64,000 bases of DNA from Azospirillum fermentarium (GCF_025961205.1 NZ_JAOQNH010000002.1:705501-769500); one strand, 5' to 3'. Positions 7,760 through 17,807 are shown, counted from the stretch's first letter. A program made the numbers and translations. Notes: a model not told the origin generated them from the sequence alone.

Positions 7760-8923
7760 ATGACCGAACGCCGTTCGTCTCCCGGCACCCGCCTGCGCCG
7801 CACCCTTCTGGCCGCGGCGGCGCTGCTGGCCGTTCCGGGTGCCGCCCTGGCCGACATCACCGTCGGCCTGATCGTGCCGGCCACCGGCTCCACCGCCGCC
7901 ATCGGCATTCCGGCCAAGAACACCGCCGCCTTGTTCCCCGAAGAGATCGGCGGGGAAAAGATCCGGCTGCTGGTGGTCGATGACGCCTCCGACCCCACCC
8001 AGGCCACCACCCAGGCCCGCCGTCTGGTGACGGAAGAGAACGCCGACGTGCTGCTGGGCTCGGTGATGACCGGGGCGGCCATCGCGGTGGCCGGCGTGGC
8101 GCGGGAAAACGCCGTGCCCCATCTGGCGCTGTCGCCCATCGACCTGCCGGCGGGCAAGGACGAATGGACCTTCCGCCTGCCGCAGAACGTGACGCTGATG
8201 GCCATGGCCGTCATCGACCACATGAAGAAGAACAACGTCAAGACCATCGGCTTCATCGGCTTTGCCGACGCCTGGGGCGATTTCTGGCTGCGCGACCTGA
8301 AGACGCTGGCCCCGTCCGCCGGGCTGAAGGTGGTGGCGGAGGAACGCTTCGCCCGCGCCGACACCTCCGTCACCGGGCAGGTGCTGAAGCTTTTGGCCGC
8401 GCGCCCCGACGCCGTGCTGGTGGGCGGGTCGGGCACCGCGTCGGCCCTGCCGCACATCACGCTGCGCGAACGCGGGTACAAGGGTCCGATCTACCAGACC
8501 CACGGGTCGGTGACGCAGGACTTCATCCGCATCGGCGGTGCGGCGGTGGAGGGGGCCATCCTGCCCTCCGGTCCCGTGATGGTGGCCGAGCAGTTGCCGG
8601 AATCCGTCCCCATGCGCCCCCTGGCGCTGGAATACGTGACCAAGTACGAGGCCAAGTACGGTCCCCAGACCCGCGCCCAGTTCGGCGCCCATGTGTGGGA
8701 CGCGGCCCAGGTGCTCAAGCGCGTGGTTCCGGTGGCGCTGAAGTCGGCCAAGCCGGGCACCAAGGAATTCCGCACGGCGCTGCGCGATGCGCTGGAAAGC
8801 GAGAAGGAGGTCGTCGCCTCCCAGGGTGTGTTCAACTACACCAAGGATGACCATTTCGGCCTGGATTACCGCGGCTATGTGCTGCTGAAGGTCGAGAACG
8901 GCACCTGGAACCTGGTGAAGTAA
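7760..8923 (+). CDS. ABC transporter substrate-binding protein (branched-chain amino acid type; CouP-like role)
   Basis: 387 residues from the ATG at 7760 (GGAGGAAACCCTT before it); a GTG at 7745 is the longer alternative. N-terminal signal peptide: [13 protein letters not shown], cleavage likely after ALA-DITVG. The rest is a Peripla_BP_6 domain of the hydrophobic amino acid transporter family. In this family some members bind aromatic acids; CouP of Rhodopseudomonas palustris binds p-coumarate and ferulate. Its operator matches those of the hydroxycinnamate genes, which favours a phenylpropenoid ligand over an amino acid. It is the first gene of a four-gene transporter-plus-UspA run. Confidence 0.88.
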   Translation: MTERRSSPGTRLRRTLLAAAALLAVPGAALADITVGLIVPATGSTAAIGIPAKNTAALFPEEIGGEKIRLLVVDDASDPTQATTQARRLVTEENADVLLGSVMTGAAIAVAGVARENAVPHLALSPIDLPAGKDEWTFRLPQNVTLMAMAVIDHMKKNNVKTIGFIGFADAWGDFWLRDLKTLAPSAGLKVVAEERFARADTSVTGQVLKLLAARPDAVLVGGSGTASALPHITLRERGYKGPIYQTHGSVTQDFIRIGGAAVEGAILPSGPVMVAEQLPESVPMRPLALEYVTKYEAKYGPQTRAQFGAHVWDAAQVLKRVVPVALKSAKPGTKEFRTALRDALESEKEVVASQGVFNYTKDDHFGLDYRGYVLLKVENGTWNLVK

Positions 8924-8957
8924 GGCATCCGCATCCCGCGTGCCCATGGAGGCGGTT

Positions 8958-9995
8958 TTGGACTCGACCATCGTCTTGTTCCTGGCGCAGGACGGGGTGA
9001 CCAACGGTGCCGTTTACGCGCTGTTGGCCCTGTCGCTGGTGCTGGTCTTCACCATCACCCGCGTCATCTTCATCCCTCAGGGGGAGTTTGTTGCCTATGG
9101 CGCCTTGACGCTGGCGGCGTTCGAGCGGGGGCTTGTCCCGCCGACCGTCCTGCTGGCGGTGGGGCTGGGGGTGGCGGCTCTCCTCGATGATCTGATCCGC
9201 GACCCCGCCGCCCGCCGCCCGGCGCGCCTTGTGCGCGCCGCGGTGGTGGACGTGGGCTTGCCGGCGGCGGTGCTGGCGGCGTCCGTCATCGCCGCTCCCC
9301 GCCATTGGGGGCCGGCGGTGGAAGTGCCGTTGACCCTGGCGGCGGTGGCGCTGCTGGGGCCGTCGCTCTACCGGCTGGTCTACCGCCCGCTGGCCGAAGC
9401 GTCGGTGCTGGTGCTGCTGATCGCGTCGGTGGGCGTGCATCTGGCGCTGGTCGGGCTGGGGCTGCTGTTCTTCGGGGCCGAGGGGTTCCGCACCGCACCG
9501 CTCAGCACCGCCACCTACGACATCGGCCCGGCCATGGTCACGGGCCAGAGCCTGTGGGTTCTGGGGGTGACGGCGGCGCTGATCGTGGCGCTGTGGGCCT
9601 TCTTCGGCCACACCCTGACCGGCAAGGCGCTGCGCGCCACCGCGGTCAACCGGCTGGGCGCGCGGCTGGTGGGCATCCCCACCGCGTCGGCCGGCCGGAT
9701 CGCCTTCGCCCTGGCCGCCTTCATCGGTGCCTTGTCGGGGGTGCTGATCGCCCCGGTGACCACCGTGTTCTACGACACCGGCTTCCTGACGGGGCTGAAG
9801 GGCTTCGTCGCCGCCATCATCGGCGGGCTGGTCAGCTTCCCGCTCGGGGCTGCCGCCGCGGTGCTGGTGGGGCTGGTGGAGGCGTTCGCGTCCTTCTGGG
9901 CCAGTTCCTTCAAGGAAGTCATCGTCTTCACCATCATCATCCCGGTTCTTCTGTGGCGTTCCATCCGCACCGTGCATGTGGAGGATGAGGAATGA
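8958..9995 (+). CDS. livH: ABC transporter permease, LivH type
   Basis: 345 residues if started at TTG 8958, which has GGAGG five bases upstream. ATG 8946 is in frame but its own sequence supplies that GGAGG, so I prefer the TTG. The protein is hydrophobic throughout with roughly eight membrane segments and the BPD_transp_2 pattern ([39 protein letters not shown]). About 130 residues near the N-terminus ([18 protein letters not shown]) form an insertion that typical LivH proteins lack. Its stop overlaps the start of the next gene (ATGA). It forms half of the transport channel. Confidence 0.88.
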   Translation: MDSTIVLFLAQDGVTNGAVYALLALSLVLVFTITRVIFIPQGEFVAYGALTLAAFERGLVPPTVLLAVGLGVAALLDDLIRDPAARRPARLVRAAVVDVGLPAAVLAASVIAAPRHWGPAVEVPLTLAAVALLGPSLYRLVYRPLAEASVLVLLIASVGVHLALVGLGLLFFGAEGFRTAPLSTATYDIGPAMVTGQSLWVLGVTAALIVALWAFFGHTLTGKALRATAVNRLGARLVGIPTASAGRIAFALAAFIGALSGVLIAPVTTVFYDTGFLTGLKGFVAAIIGGLVSFPLGAAAAVLVGLVEAFASFWASSFKEVIVFTIIIPVLLWRSIRTVHVEDEE

Positions 9996-11815
9996 GCGTG
10001 CCGTCCTCCAAAACCCTCACCCCCGCCTCGTGGGCGGGCCTTGGCGGCGGGGCGTCCCGCCGTGCCGGGCTGGCGCTGCTGGCCGTGGGCGCGGTGCTGC
10101 CCCTGGTCCCCGCCACCCCGGAAATCTGGATCACGCTGCTGAACGGCATCGGCATGGCGTCCCTGGCCGTGATGGGGCTGGTGCTGCTGACCGGCATCGG
10201 CGGCCTGACCTCGTTCGGGCAGGCGGCGTTCTGCGGCTTCGGCGCCTACACCACCGCGGTTCTGACCACCACCTACGGCCTGTCGCCGTGGCTGACGCTG
10301 CCGCTGGCGGTGGCGCTGACCGGCGTTGTGGCGCTGGTGCTGGGGCTGATGACCGTGCGGCTGTCGGGCCATTACCTGCCGCTGGGCACCATGGCCTGGG
10401 CCATCAGCCTCTATTACCTGTTCGGCAACATGGACGCGCTGGGGCGTCACGACGGCATCTCCAGCATCCCGCCGCTGAGCATCGCGGGCTATCCGCTGTA
10501 CGAGGGGCGGGCGGTCTATTACGTCATCTGGGCCTGCGTCCTGCTGGCGGCCCTGGCCACCCTGCGTCTGCTGGATTCCCGCGTCGGGCGGGCGATCCGG
10601 GCGCTGCGCGGCGGGGTGACGGCGGCCGAGGCGTTCGGTGTGGATACCGGGCGGGTCAAGCTCACCGCGTTTGTCTACGCCGCACTGCTGGCGGCGGTGT
10701 CGGGGTGGCTGTTCGCCCATGTGCAGCGGGCGGTGAACCCCACCCCCTTCGGCCTGAACGCCGGCATCGAATACCTGTTCATGGCGGTGGTCGGCGGTGT
10801 CGCCCACATCTGGGGGGCGGTGGCCGGTGCCGCGGTGGTCACGCTGCTGAAGGACCAGCTTCAGGCCATCCTGCCGCGGCTGTTCGGCGGCTCGGGCAAT
10901 TTCGAAGCGATCATCTTCGGCGTGCTGCTGGTGCTGCTGCTGCAATACGCCCGCGACGGGCTGTGGCCGCTGGTGCAGCGGGTGTTCCCGCCCCGCGCCC
11001 CGGCGCCCCCGCGTGGCGATGCCGAGCCGCTGCCCCGCCGCGCCATGCCCGACGCCGGGTCGCCGCTCCTGGACATCCGCTCGCTGCAAAAGAGCTTCGG
11101 CGGCCTGCTGGCGGTGCGTGACGTGGGGTTCGAGGTCAAGGCGGGTGAGATCATCGGCCTGATCGGCCCCAACGGGGCGGGCAAGAGCACCACCTTCAAC
11201 CTCGTGACCGGCGTCCTGCGCCCGTCGGCGGGGGAGGTGCGGCTGCAAGGGGCGCGCATCGGCGGGCTGCCGTCGCGCACCATCGCCCGCCGCGGCGTGG
11301 CCCGCACCTTCCAGCATGTGAAGCTGCTGCCGACCATGAGCGTGCTGGACAATGTGATGCTGGGCGCCCACCTGCGGGGTCACGCCGGGGTGATGGGGGC
11401 GGTGCTGCGCCTGGACCGCACCGAGGAGGACCGCCTGCGCCACGAGGCCGTGCGGCAGTTGGAGCGCTGCGGCCTGGGCGACAGCCTGCACCGCCCGGCG
11501 GGCACGCTGGCCTTGGGGCAGGCGCGGGTGGTGGAAATCGCCCGTGCGCTGTGCCTGGACCCCATGCTGCTGCTGCTGGACGAACCCGCCGCCGGCCTGC
11601 GCCACGCGGAAAAGCAGGCACTGGGCAACCTGCTCCGCCGCCTGCGGGCGGAGGGCACGGCGATCCTGCTGGTCGAGCACGACATGGATTTCGTGATGGG
11701 GCTGGTGGACCGTCTGGTGGTGATGGAGTTCGGCGCCAAGATCGCCGAGGGCCTGCCCGCCGAGATCCGCAACAACCCGGCCGTTCTCGAAGCCTATCTG
11801 GGGGGGATCGAATGA
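9992..11815 (+). CDS. Fused LivM permease - LivG ATPase of the aromatic-acid ABC transporter
   Basis: 607 residues. Residues 1-330 are a LivM-type permease with many membrane helices ([22 protein letters not shown]). Residues 355-607 are an ABC ATPase: Walker [10 protein letters not shown] near 391, Walker [11 protein letters not shown] near 525, H-loop VEHDM. The signature reads LALGQ rather than the usual LS-x-GQ. Such LivM-LivG fusions occur in proteobacteria. The start overlaps livH by 4 nt and the stop overlaps livF by 4 nt, so subunits should be made in equal amounts. Confidence 0.93.
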   Translation: MSVPSSKTLTPASWAGLGGGASRRAGLALLAVGAVLPLVPATPEIWITLLNGIGMASLAVMGLVLLTGIGGLTSFGQAAFCGFGAYTTAVLTTTYGLSPWLTLPLAVALTGVVALVLGLMTVRLSGHYLPLGTMAWAISLYYLFGNMDALGRHDGISSIPPLSIAGYPLYEGRAVYYVIWACVLLAALATLRLLDSRVGRAIRALRGGVTAAEAFGVDTGRVKLTAFVYAALLAAVSGWLFAHVQRAVNPTPFGLNAGIEYLFMAVVGGVAHIWGAVAGAAVVTLLKDQLQAILPRLFGGSGNFEAIIFGVLLVLLLQYARDGLWPLVQRVFPPRAPAPPRGDAEPLPRRAMPDAGSPLLDIRSLQKSFGGLLAVRDVGFEVKAGEIIGLIGPNGAGKSTTFNLVTGVLRPSAGEVRLQGARIGGLPSRTIARRGVARTFQHVKLLPTMSVLDNVMLGAHLRGHAGVMGAVLRLDRTEEDRLRHEAVRQLERCGLGDSLHRPAGTLALGQARVVEIARALCLDPMLLLLDEPAAGLRHAEKQALGNLLRRLRAEGTAILLVEHDMDFVMGLVDRLVVMEFGAKIAEGLPAEIRNNPAVLEAYLGGIE

Positions 11816-12540
11816 GCACCGCGCTTTTCGAACTGGATGGCGTGTCGGTTTCCTATGGCCGGATCGAGGCGGTGCGGCAGGTGTCCCTGTCCATCCAGCC
11901 CGGCCAGATCGTCACCGTGGTCGGGGCCAACGGGGCGGGCAAGACCACGCTGTTGAACGCGGCCATGGGCATCCTGCCGGCCACCGGGGCCATCCGCTTC
12001 CAGGGCCGGGCGGTGGACGCCCTGTCCATCGAGGAACGGGTGACCGCCGGCATCGCGCTGGTGGCGGAAAAGCGCGAGCTGTTCGCCACCATGGCGGTGG
12101 AGGACAATCTGCGCCTGGGTGCCTACACCCGTCCCCGCGGCGAGCGGGTGGCCGATGCGCTGGAGGAGGTCTACACCCTGTTCCCCCGGCTGAAGGAACG
12201 CCGCAAACAGGCGGCGGGCACCATGTCGGGGGGCGAGCGGCAGATGCTGGCCATGGGCCGCGCCCTGATGGCCAAGCCCCGCGTGCTGATGCTGGACGAA
12301 CCCAGCCTGGGGCTGGCCCCCCGCATCGTGAAGGAAATCCTGGAGCTGGTGTCGGACCTGCGCCGCACCGGGGTCGGCATCCTGCTGGTGGAACAGAACG
12401 CCCGCGCCGCGCTCCGCATCGCCGATTACGGCTATGTGATGGAAACCGGCACCGTAACGCTGGAGGGGCCGGCATCGACGCTGGCCGCCGATCCCCGCGT
12501 GATCGAAAGCTATCTCGGCCTGTCGGGCCAGGCCGCCTGA
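11812..12540 (+). CDS. livF: ABC transporter ATPase, LivF type
   Basis: 242 residues, starting at the ATGA overlap at 11812; an open frame runs further upstream but only inside the preceding gene. Walker A GANGAGKTT near 40, signature MSGGERQ, Walker B VLMLDEPSLGLAP, followed by LLVEQNARAAL, typical of LivF. It pairs with the ATPase half of the fused protein to drive import. The next gene, a UspA protein, starts 24 nt later. Confidence 0.94.
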   Translation: MSTALFELDGVSVSYGRIEAVRQVSLSIQPGQIVTVVGANGAGKTTLLNAAMGILPATGAIRFQGRAVDALSIEERVTAGIALVAEKRELFATMAVEDNLRLGAYTRPRGERVADALEEVYTLFPRLKERRKQAAGTMSGGERQMLAMGRALMAKPRVLMLDEPSLGLAPRIVKEILELVSDLRRTGVGILLVEQNARAALRIADYGYVMETGTVTLEGPASTLAADPRVIESYLGLSGQAA

Positions 12541-12564
12541 CGGGGCCGGAGGGGGGAAACACCC

Positions 12565-13395
12565 ATGTCGCACACCTATCCTGTCCGCAACATTCTGGTT
12601 CATCTCGACCACGGCCCCCGCACGCCGGTGCGGCTGGGGCTGGCGGTGGCTCTGGCCCGCCGCCACGGCGCCCGCCTGCTGGGCCTGTTCGCCGAGCACG
12701 GCAAGGCCCATTCGGTGGGGGTGGTGTCGGTGTGGCCGAGCGATGCCTACCGCGCCGCGTCCGCCGCCAGCCGCGATGCCTTCGCCACCGCCACCGAGGG
12801 GCTGGCGGGTGCCGAGTGGCGCGATGCCAACCGCGGCGGCGCGGCGGAGGTCATCCAGGGCGTCACCGACGCCGCCCGTCACGTGGATCTGGCGATTCTG
12901 GGGCAGGAGGCCGACGACGGCACCTCCCTGGTGCCGCCGGGCATGGTGGAGCAGGTGATCCAGCACGCCGGGCGCCCGGTGCTGGTGGTGCCCTATGCCG
13001 GGCCGGTGGCGGTGCCGTTCCGCCGCCCGCTGATCGCCTGGAACCACAGCCGCGAATCCGCCCGCGCGCTCAACGACGCCCTGCCGCTGATGGCGGGCGG
13101 GGAGGGCGCCACCCTGGCCGTCTTCAGCCGCCACCCGGAGGAGGAGCAGGCCAGCACCGCCGATTGCGTGCGTCACCTGTCCTGCCACGGCATCCCCGCC
13201 ACGGTGGAGATCCTGGCCGCCGACGGCATCGGCATGATGGACATGCTGCTGAACCGTGCGGCGGACGAGGGGGCCGACCTCTTGGTGATGGGTGCGCACG
13301 CGGCGGGCAGCGGTTTCCCCGGCCTGCACCGCGGCGGCGGCGGCACCCGCCACATCCTGGGACACATGACGGTTCCGGTGCTGATGTCCTGCTGA
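12565..13395 (+). CDS. Universal stress protein, tandem UspA domains
   Basis: 276 residues with two UspA-like halves (roughly 1-150 and 151-276). The second half ends with GAHAAGSGFPGLHRGGGGTRHILGHMTVPVL, spacing that matches the ATP-binding G-x2-G-x9-G(S/T) pattern. UspA proteins help cells survive stress; the exact activity is unknown. It is the last gene of the transporter operon, 24 nt after livF, and UspA genes beside aromatic-acid uptake genes are not rare. It may respond to toxic phenolic acids, but that is inference. Confidence 0.87.
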   Translation: MSHTYPVRNILVHLDHGPRTPVRLGLAVALARRHGARLLGLFAEHGKAHSVGVVSVWPSDAYRAASAASRDAFATATEGLAGAEWRDANRGGAAEVIQGVTDAARHVDLAILGQEADDGTSLVPPGMVEQVIQHAGRPVLVVPYAGPVAVPFRRPLIAWNHSRESARALNDALPLMAGGEGATLAVFSRHPEEEQASTADCVRHLSCHGIPATVEILAADGIGMMDMLLNRAADEGADLLVMGAHAAGSGFPGLHRGGGGTRHILGHMTVPVLMSC

Positions 13396-13465
13396 CGGGC
13401 AGGGCCATGGGACCGGGATGGGGGAGGGGCGGAAAAAACGTTGTGGAACAACGCCAAGACCGCCG

Positions 13466-13502
13466 TTGCCCCGCCCGCCCTTAAATGTTATAATTCATAA
13501 CA
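13466..13502 (+). promoter_or_regulatory. Promoter with MarR-type operator, site 2 (hydratase/ligase operon)
   Basis: TGTTAT-aattc-ATAACA (13486-13502) is a perfect palindrome with a 5-bp spacer. It contains a consensus -10, TATAAT (13489-13494), with a -35-like TTGCCC (13466-13471) at 17 bp. The operator therefore sits on the core promoter. The coding start is 29 nt downstream at 13532. Confidence 0.8.
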
Positions 13503-13531
13503 ATGATGACGAATAAATGTGAGGTCGAACC

Positions 13532-14335
13532 ATGACTGCCGGTGAACGGATGATGGAAGCGGTGCTGCCGGCTTCCCTGCGGGCGGAACTGCGGGGCGAT
13601 GTGGCGGTCCTGTGGCTGACGCGGCCGGAAAAGCGCAACGCGCTCAACGATGAAACCATTCTGGGGATCGAGACCTTCTTCGCCGCCCTGCCGCCGGAAG
13701 CCCGCGCGGTGGTGATCGCGGCGGACGGCGAGAATTTCTCCGCCGGGCTTGACCTGTCGGAAATCACCGAACGCTCGACGGTGGAGGGCGTTGCCCACTC
13801 CATGATGTGGCACCGCGCGTTCGAGAAGATCGAATTCGGGCGCGTGCCGGTGGTGTCGGTGCTGAAAGGGGCGGTGGTCGGCGGCGGGCTGGAACTGGCC
13901 TGCGCCACCCATGTGCGGGTGGCCGAGCGCACCGCCTATTACGCCCTGCCCGAGGGGCAGCGGGGGATCTTCGTCGGCGGTGGTGCGTCGGTGCGGGTGC
14001 CGCGGCTGATCGGGGCGGCGCGGATGGCCGACATGATGCTGACGGGCCGGGTGCACGACGCCGAGAGCGGTTACGCGCTGGGGCTGTCGCAGTATCTGGT
14101 GGAGCCGGGCGAGGGGTTGCCGAAGGCGCTGGAGCTGGCCGGGCGCATCGCCGCCAACGCCCCCATCACCAACTTCGCCGTCATCCACGCCCTGCCGCGC
14201 ATCGCCGAGGCCGACCCCCGCCAGGGCTTCATGATGGAATCGCTGATGGCCGCCGTGGCCCAGGGCAGCGACGACGCCAAGCAGCGGCTGCGCGCCTTCC
14301 TGGAGAAGCGGGCCAAGAAGGTGACCGAATTCTAA
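13532..14335 (+). CDS. Enoyl-CoA hydratase (crotonase), hydroxycinnamoyl-CoA hydratase candidate
   Basis: 267 residues, crotonase fold with both oxyanion-hole segments (NFSAGLDL near 68-75 and GAVVGGG at 113-119). Glu121 (GGGLEL) and Glu141 (ALPEGQ) are 20 residues apart, matching the catalytic pair Glu144/Glu164 of rat enoyl-CoA hydratase. Hydroxycinnamoyl-CoA hydratase-lyases keep only the second acid. I therefore call this a hydratase, adding water to the CoA-bound double bond, and not the aldehyde-forming lyase. First gene of the MarR-controlled operon with the ligase and SDR. The substrate is inferred from context. Confidence 0.85.
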   Translation: MTAGERMMEAVLPASLRAELRGDVAVLWLTRPEKRNALNDETILGIETFFAALPPEARAVVIAADGENFSAGLDLSEITERSTVEGVAHSMMWHRAFEKIEFGRVPVVSVLKGAVVGGGLELACATHVRVAERTAYYALPEGQRGIFVGGGASVRVPRLIGAARMADMMLTGRVHDAESGYALGLSQYLVEPGEGLPKALELAGRIAANAPITNFAVIHALPRIAEADPRQGFMMESLMAAVAQGSDDAKQRLRAFLEKRAKKVTEF

Positions 14336-14449
14336 GGCCGCGGGCCGGGCGCAACGACGCCCCCGCCGTGCCCTGACACCACCACGCAAAAGCCGGAAAG
14401 CGGGATGGAAACACCCCCGCCCGGCGCGTTCTCGGGAGGAACGCTTACC

Positions 14450-16324
14450 ATGACGCATCCGATGCGCCCCGCGCGCCTCGGCGCCACGGCGGTGTCCGTG
14501 GACCGCCGGGACGACGGCACATTGCTGGTCCGCTCCGCCATGGAGCTGGTGCCCCACCCCGACAAGATCACCCTGTGCCTGGAACGTTGGGCGCGCGAAC
14601 GCCCCGATCACCTGTTCCTGGCCCAGCGCACCGCCGAGGGCGGCTGGCGGGAGCTGACCTACGCCGACACGCTGGTGCGGGTGCGCCGCATCGCCCAGGC
14701 GCTGATCGACCGCGGCCTGTCGCCCGACCGCGGCATCGCCATCCTGTCGGGCAACGACATCGAACACGCCCTGCTGGGATTGGCGGCGCAATACGCCGGC
14801 ATCCCCTATGCGCCGGTGTCCACCGCCTATTCCCTGGTCAGTTCCGATTACGCCAAGCTGCGCCACGTGCTGGGGCTGGTGACGCCGGGGCTGGTGTTCG
14901 CCGCCGACGGCCTGCGCTTTGAACGCGCGCTGCGCGCCGCGGTGCCGGCGGGGGTGGAGGTCGTCACCACCACCGGCATCCCCGAGGGTCTGGCCGTCAC
15001 ACCCTTCGCCGCCCTGGAGGCCGCCGAGCCGACCGCGGCGGTGGACGCCGCCCACGATGCGGTGGGGCCGGACACGGTGGCCAAGCTGCTGTTCACGTCC
15101 GGGTCCACCGGCATGCCCAAGGGGGTCATCAACACCCAGCGGATGCTGTGCTGCAATCAGGAAATGCTGCGGCAGATCTATGCCTTCCTGGCCGACGAGA
15201 CGCCGGTGCTGGTGGACTGGCTGCCGTGGAACCACACCTTCGGCGGCAACCAGAATTTCAACATCGCGCTCTACAACGGCGGTTCCTACTACATCGACGA
15301 CGGCAAGCCGGTGGGTGACGCCATCCGCCCCACCGTCGCCAACCTGCGCGACATCGGCCCCACCGTCTATTTCAACGTGCCCAAGGGGTACGAGGCGCTG
15401 GTCCCCCACCTGCGCGCCGACGCCGACCTGCGCCGTACCTTCTTCAGCCGGCTGAAGGCGCTGTTCTATGCCGGGGCCGGGCTGGCGCCGCACATCTGGG
15501 AAAGCCTGGAGGAGATGGCGATCGAGACCTGCGGGGAAAAGGTGGTGTTCGTCACCAGCCTCGGCTCCACCGAAACCGCGCCCTCGGCCATGATCTGCAA
15601 CCGCGCGGTGGACCGCCCCGGCGTGGTCGGCGTGCCGGCGCCGGGGGTGACGGTCAAGCTGGTCCCCACCGCCGGCAAGCTGGAATTCCGTCTGCGCGGC
15701 CCCAACGTCACGCCCGGTTACTGGCGCCAGGACGACCTGACCGCCAAGGCGTTCGACGACGAGGGCTATTACTGCATGGGTGACGCCCTGCGCTTCGTCG
15801 ATCCCGACGATCCCGGCATGGGCTTCATCTTCGACGGGCGCATTTCCGAAGATTTCAAGCTCGCCACCGGCACCTGGGTCAGCGTCAGCACCCTGCGTGC
15901 CGATGTGCAGCGGCACTTCGCCCCGCTGGTCAGCGATGTGGTCATCACCGGCCACGACCGCGACGACGTGGCGATGCTGATCCTGCCCGATATCGCCGCC
16001 TGCCGCGACTATTGCCCCGACTTCGCCCGCGGTCTGCCGGACGCCGAGGTGGTGCGCCACCCGGAGGTGCGCGCCCGCTTCCAGGAACGGCTGGACAGCT
16101 TGGCCGCCAAGGGCACGGGCAGTTCCAACCGCATCGCGCGCGCCATCGTCATGGACGACCGCCCGTCCCTGGACGCGGGTGAGATCACCGACAAGGGGTC
16201 GCTGAACCAGAAGATCATGCTGGCCCGCCGCGCCCCCCTGATCGAGGCGCTCTACGCCGCCGAACCGGGGCCGGACGTGCTGGTCGCCGCCGTCCCCGCC
16301 CGGCGCGAACGCGCCACCGCCTGA
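14450..16324 (+). CDS. fcs: Feruloyl-CoA synthetase / hydroxycinnamate-CoA ligase
   Basis: 624 residues from the ATG at 14450, which has GGGAGGA upstream; an ATG at 14405 gives 15 more residues. ANL superfamily: AMP/phosphate-binding loop LLFTSGSTGMPKG near 216-228, SLGSTETAPS adenine-binding motif, and a C-terminal GEITDKGSLNQK with the adenylation-step lysine. Whole-length similarity is to feruloyl-CoA synthetases, which are longer than most acyl-CoA ligases. It would turn p-coumarate or ferulate plus CoA and ATP into the thioester used by the hydratase encoded 114 nt upstream. If the repressor is CouR-like, its product would also be the inducer. Confidence 0.9.
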   Translation: MTHPMRPARLGATAVSVDRRDDGTLLVRSAMELVPHPDKITLCLERWARERPDHLFLAQRTAEGGWRELTYADTLVRVRRIAQALIDRGLSPDRGIAILSGNDIEHALLGLAAQYAGIPYAPVSTAYSLVSSDYAKLRHVLGLVTPGLVFAADGLRFERALRAAVPAGVEVVTTTGIPEGLAVTPFAALEAAEPTAAVDAAHDAVGPDTVAKLLFTSGSTGMPKGVINTQRMLCCNQEMLRQIYAFLADETPVLVDWLPWNHTFGGNQNFNIALYNGGSYYIDDGKPVGDAIRPTVANLRDIGPTVYFNVPKGYEALVPHLRADADLRRTFFSRLKALFYAGAGLAPHIWESLEEMAIETCGEKVVFVTSLGSTETAPSAMICNRAVDRPGVVGVPAPGVTVKLVPTAGKLEFRLRGPNVTPGYWRQDDLTAKAFDDEGYYCMGDALRFVDPDDPGMGFIFDGRISEDFKLATGTWVSVSTLRADVQRHFAPLVSDVVITGHDRDDVAMLILPDIAACRDYCPDFARGLPDAEVVRHPEVRARFQERLDSLAAKGTGSSNRIARAIVMDDRPSLDAGEITDKGSLNQKIMLARRAPLIEALYAAEPGPDVLVAAVPARRERATA

Positions 16325-16328
16325 TAAG

Positions 16329-16355
16329 CCCTCTCCCCGCCGGGGCGGGAGAGGG
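16329..16355. repeat. GC-rich hairpin between the ligase and SDR genes
   Basis: CCCTCTCCC (16329-16337) pairs with GGGAGAGGG (16347-16355). No T run follows, so it is more likely an intergenic palindrome that stabilises or attenuates the message than a full terminator. Confidence 0.55.
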
Positions 16356-16381
16356 TGATCGTGAAAAAGGAAGCTCACATC

Positions 16382-17143
16382 ATGGATATCCAGGGACAGG
16401 CCGCCATCGTCACCGGCGGCGGTTCGGGGCTGGGGGCGGCCACGGCCCGCGCGCTGGCCGCCGCCGGGGCCAAGGTTGCCGTGTTCGACATCAACGCCGA
16501 CGCGGCATCCGCCATCGCCCATGAGATCGGCGGCATCGCCGTGCGCTGCGACGTGTCGGACGGGCCGGGGGCGGCATCCGCCATCGCCGCGGCGCGGGAG
16601 GCGCACGGGGCCGCCCGCGTGCTGGTGAACTGCGCCGGCATCGGCACCGCCAAGCGCATTCTTGGCCGCGACGGCCCCCAGCCGCTGGAAGACTTCGACC
16701 GCGTGCTGCGGGTCAACCTGCTGGGCAGCTTCAACATGCTGCGGCTGGCGGCGGCGGACATGGCGGCTCTGGACCCGCTGGCCGACGGCGAGCGCGGCGT
16801 GATCGTCTCCACCGCTTCCGTCGCCGCCTATGAGGGGCAGGTGGGGCAGGCGGCCTACGCCGCGTCCAAGGGTGGGATCGCGGCTTTGACCCTGCCGGCG
16901 GCGCGCGAACTGGCGCAGTTCGGCATCCGCGTCATGACCATCGCGCCGGGGCTGTTCCTCACCCCCATGATGCACACCCTGCCCGCCGAGGTGCAGGCCA
17001 GCCTGGGCGCGTCGGTCCCGTTCCCCAAGCGGCTCGGCAAGCCCGAGGAATACGCCGCCCTGGCGCTTCATTGCGTCCAGAATGCGGCGTTGAACGGGGA
17101 GGTGATCCGGCTGGATGGAGCCTTGCGGTTGCCTCCCCGTTGA
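16382..17143 (+). CDS. SDR-family 3-hydroxyacyl-CoA dehydrogenase (CouN-like)
   Basis: 253 residues starting at ATG 16382 (AAAAAGGAAG upstream). Classical short-chain dehydrogenase: TGGGSGLG nucleotide loop at 11-18, Asp36 in VFDIN favouring NAD over NADP, NCAG at 83-86, and catalytic Ser146, Tyr159, Lys163. It resembles type-10 17beta-HSD proteins that act on 3-hydroxyacyl-CoA. In context it would oxidise the 3-hydroxy-3-arylpropanoyl-CoA made by the hydratase to the beta-ketoacyl-CoA. It follows the ligase gene by 57 nt in the same orientation and is convergent with the MarR gene. Confidence 0.85.
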   Translation: MDIQGQAAIVTGGGSGLGAATARALAAAGAKVAVFDINADAASAIAHEIGGIAVRCDVSDGPGAASAIAAAREAHGAARVLVNCAGIGTAKRILGRDGPQPLEDFDRVLRVNLLGSFNMLRLAAADMAALDPLADGERGVIVSTASVAAYEGQVGQAAYAASKGGIAALTLPAARELAQFGIRVMTIAPGLFLTPMMHTLPAEVQASLGASVPFPKRLGKPEEYAALALHCVQNAALNGEVIRLDGALRLPPR

Positions 17144-17154
17144 TAAAGGGGGGA

Positions 17155-17177
17155 GCGAAGGGCTTCCCGCCCTTCGC
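17155..17177. terminator. Hairpin between convergent SDR and MarR genes
   Basis: GCGAAGGGC (17155-17163) pairs with GCCCTTCGC (17169-17177). The interval is only 76 bp and separates two convergent genes. There is no long T run right after the stem, so termination strength is uncertain. Confidence 0.55.
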
Positions 17178-17219
17178 GCATCCCGGTCAAGGGCCGGAAG
17201 GCCCCTGGATCCCGTCTTT

Positions 17220-17807
17220 TTACTCCGTCTTGCGGCGGCGGGGTTTGGAGGGCGGCGGGGCGTCGCTGTCGGCGTCCTCGTCCACCGGGCCGCCCATGTC
17301 GGTCAGGCGGCCCAGCAGGGCGCACAGGTGGGCGTGGGTCTCGTCACCGCCCAGCAGCGTGCGGATGCGGCCCTCGTGCTCCCGCCACAGGGCGGTCAGT
17401 TCACCCACCAGTGCCGTGCCCTTGGCCGTCAGGTGCAGCGCGTGGGACCGGCGGTCGGTGGCGGCCAGCTTGCGTTTCACCAGACCGCGGGCCTCCAGCG
17501 AATCCAGCAGCGGCACGAAGTTGGTGCGCTTGATGCTGAGGGCGGCACTGACCTGCGACTGCTTCAGGCCGGGGTTGCGGGCGATGATGACCAGGACCGA
17601 GAACTGCGCCGGGCGGATGTCGGCGGGGGCGAAGGTGCGGATGAAGTCGGTGAACACCGCCATCTGCACCCGTTTCAGCAGAAAGCCGATGGATTCGTCC
17701 AAAAGCCCCATGTCCACGGCGCTTTCCACCGCCTCCACCCCCGTATCGGGGCCGGGGGTGGCTTTCGGGCGGCGGGTCCGCGGCGGTTTGGCGGGGGTCT
17801 CGGTCAT
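17220..17807 (-). CDS. MarR-family repressor of hydroxycinnamate genes (CouR-like)
   Basis: 195 residues from the ATG at 17807; a TTG at 17858 would add 17 residues of unlikely sequence. The central winged-helix region includes RPAQFSVLVIIARNPGLKQSQVSAALSI (recognition helix) and the wing LAATDRRSHALHLTAKG. N- and C-terminal extensions are Pro/Arg-rich (end PSKPRRRKTE). The gene is divergent from the acyl-CoA dehydrogenase gene with a palindrome between them that recurs before the transporter and hydratase genes. CouR of R. palustris and Rhodococcus are MarR repressors released by p-coumaroyl-CoA; the same logic is inferred here. Confidence 0.87.
   Translation of the reverse strand: MTETPAKPPRTRRPKATPGPDTGVEAVESAVDMGLLDESIGFLLKRVQMAVFTDFIRTFAPADIRPAQFSVLVIIARNPGLKQSQVSAALSIKRTNFVPLLDSLEARGLVKRKLAATDRRSHALHLTAKGTALVGELTALWREHEGRIRTLLGGDETHAHLCALLGRLTDMGGPVDEDADSDAPPPSKPRRRKTE

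Noticed and set aside
13532..14335. Hydroxycinnamoyl-CoA hydratase-lyase (Ech/CouA type)
   Set aside because: Both hydratase glutamates are present and the operon includes SDR and beta-ketoacyl-CoA hydrolase genes, which a lyase would not need.
13481..17071. 1196-residue antisense open frame opposite the hydratase, ligase and SDR genes
   Set aside because: Composition is His/Gly/Arg-rich without domains; it covers three recognised genes in their third-frame shadow.
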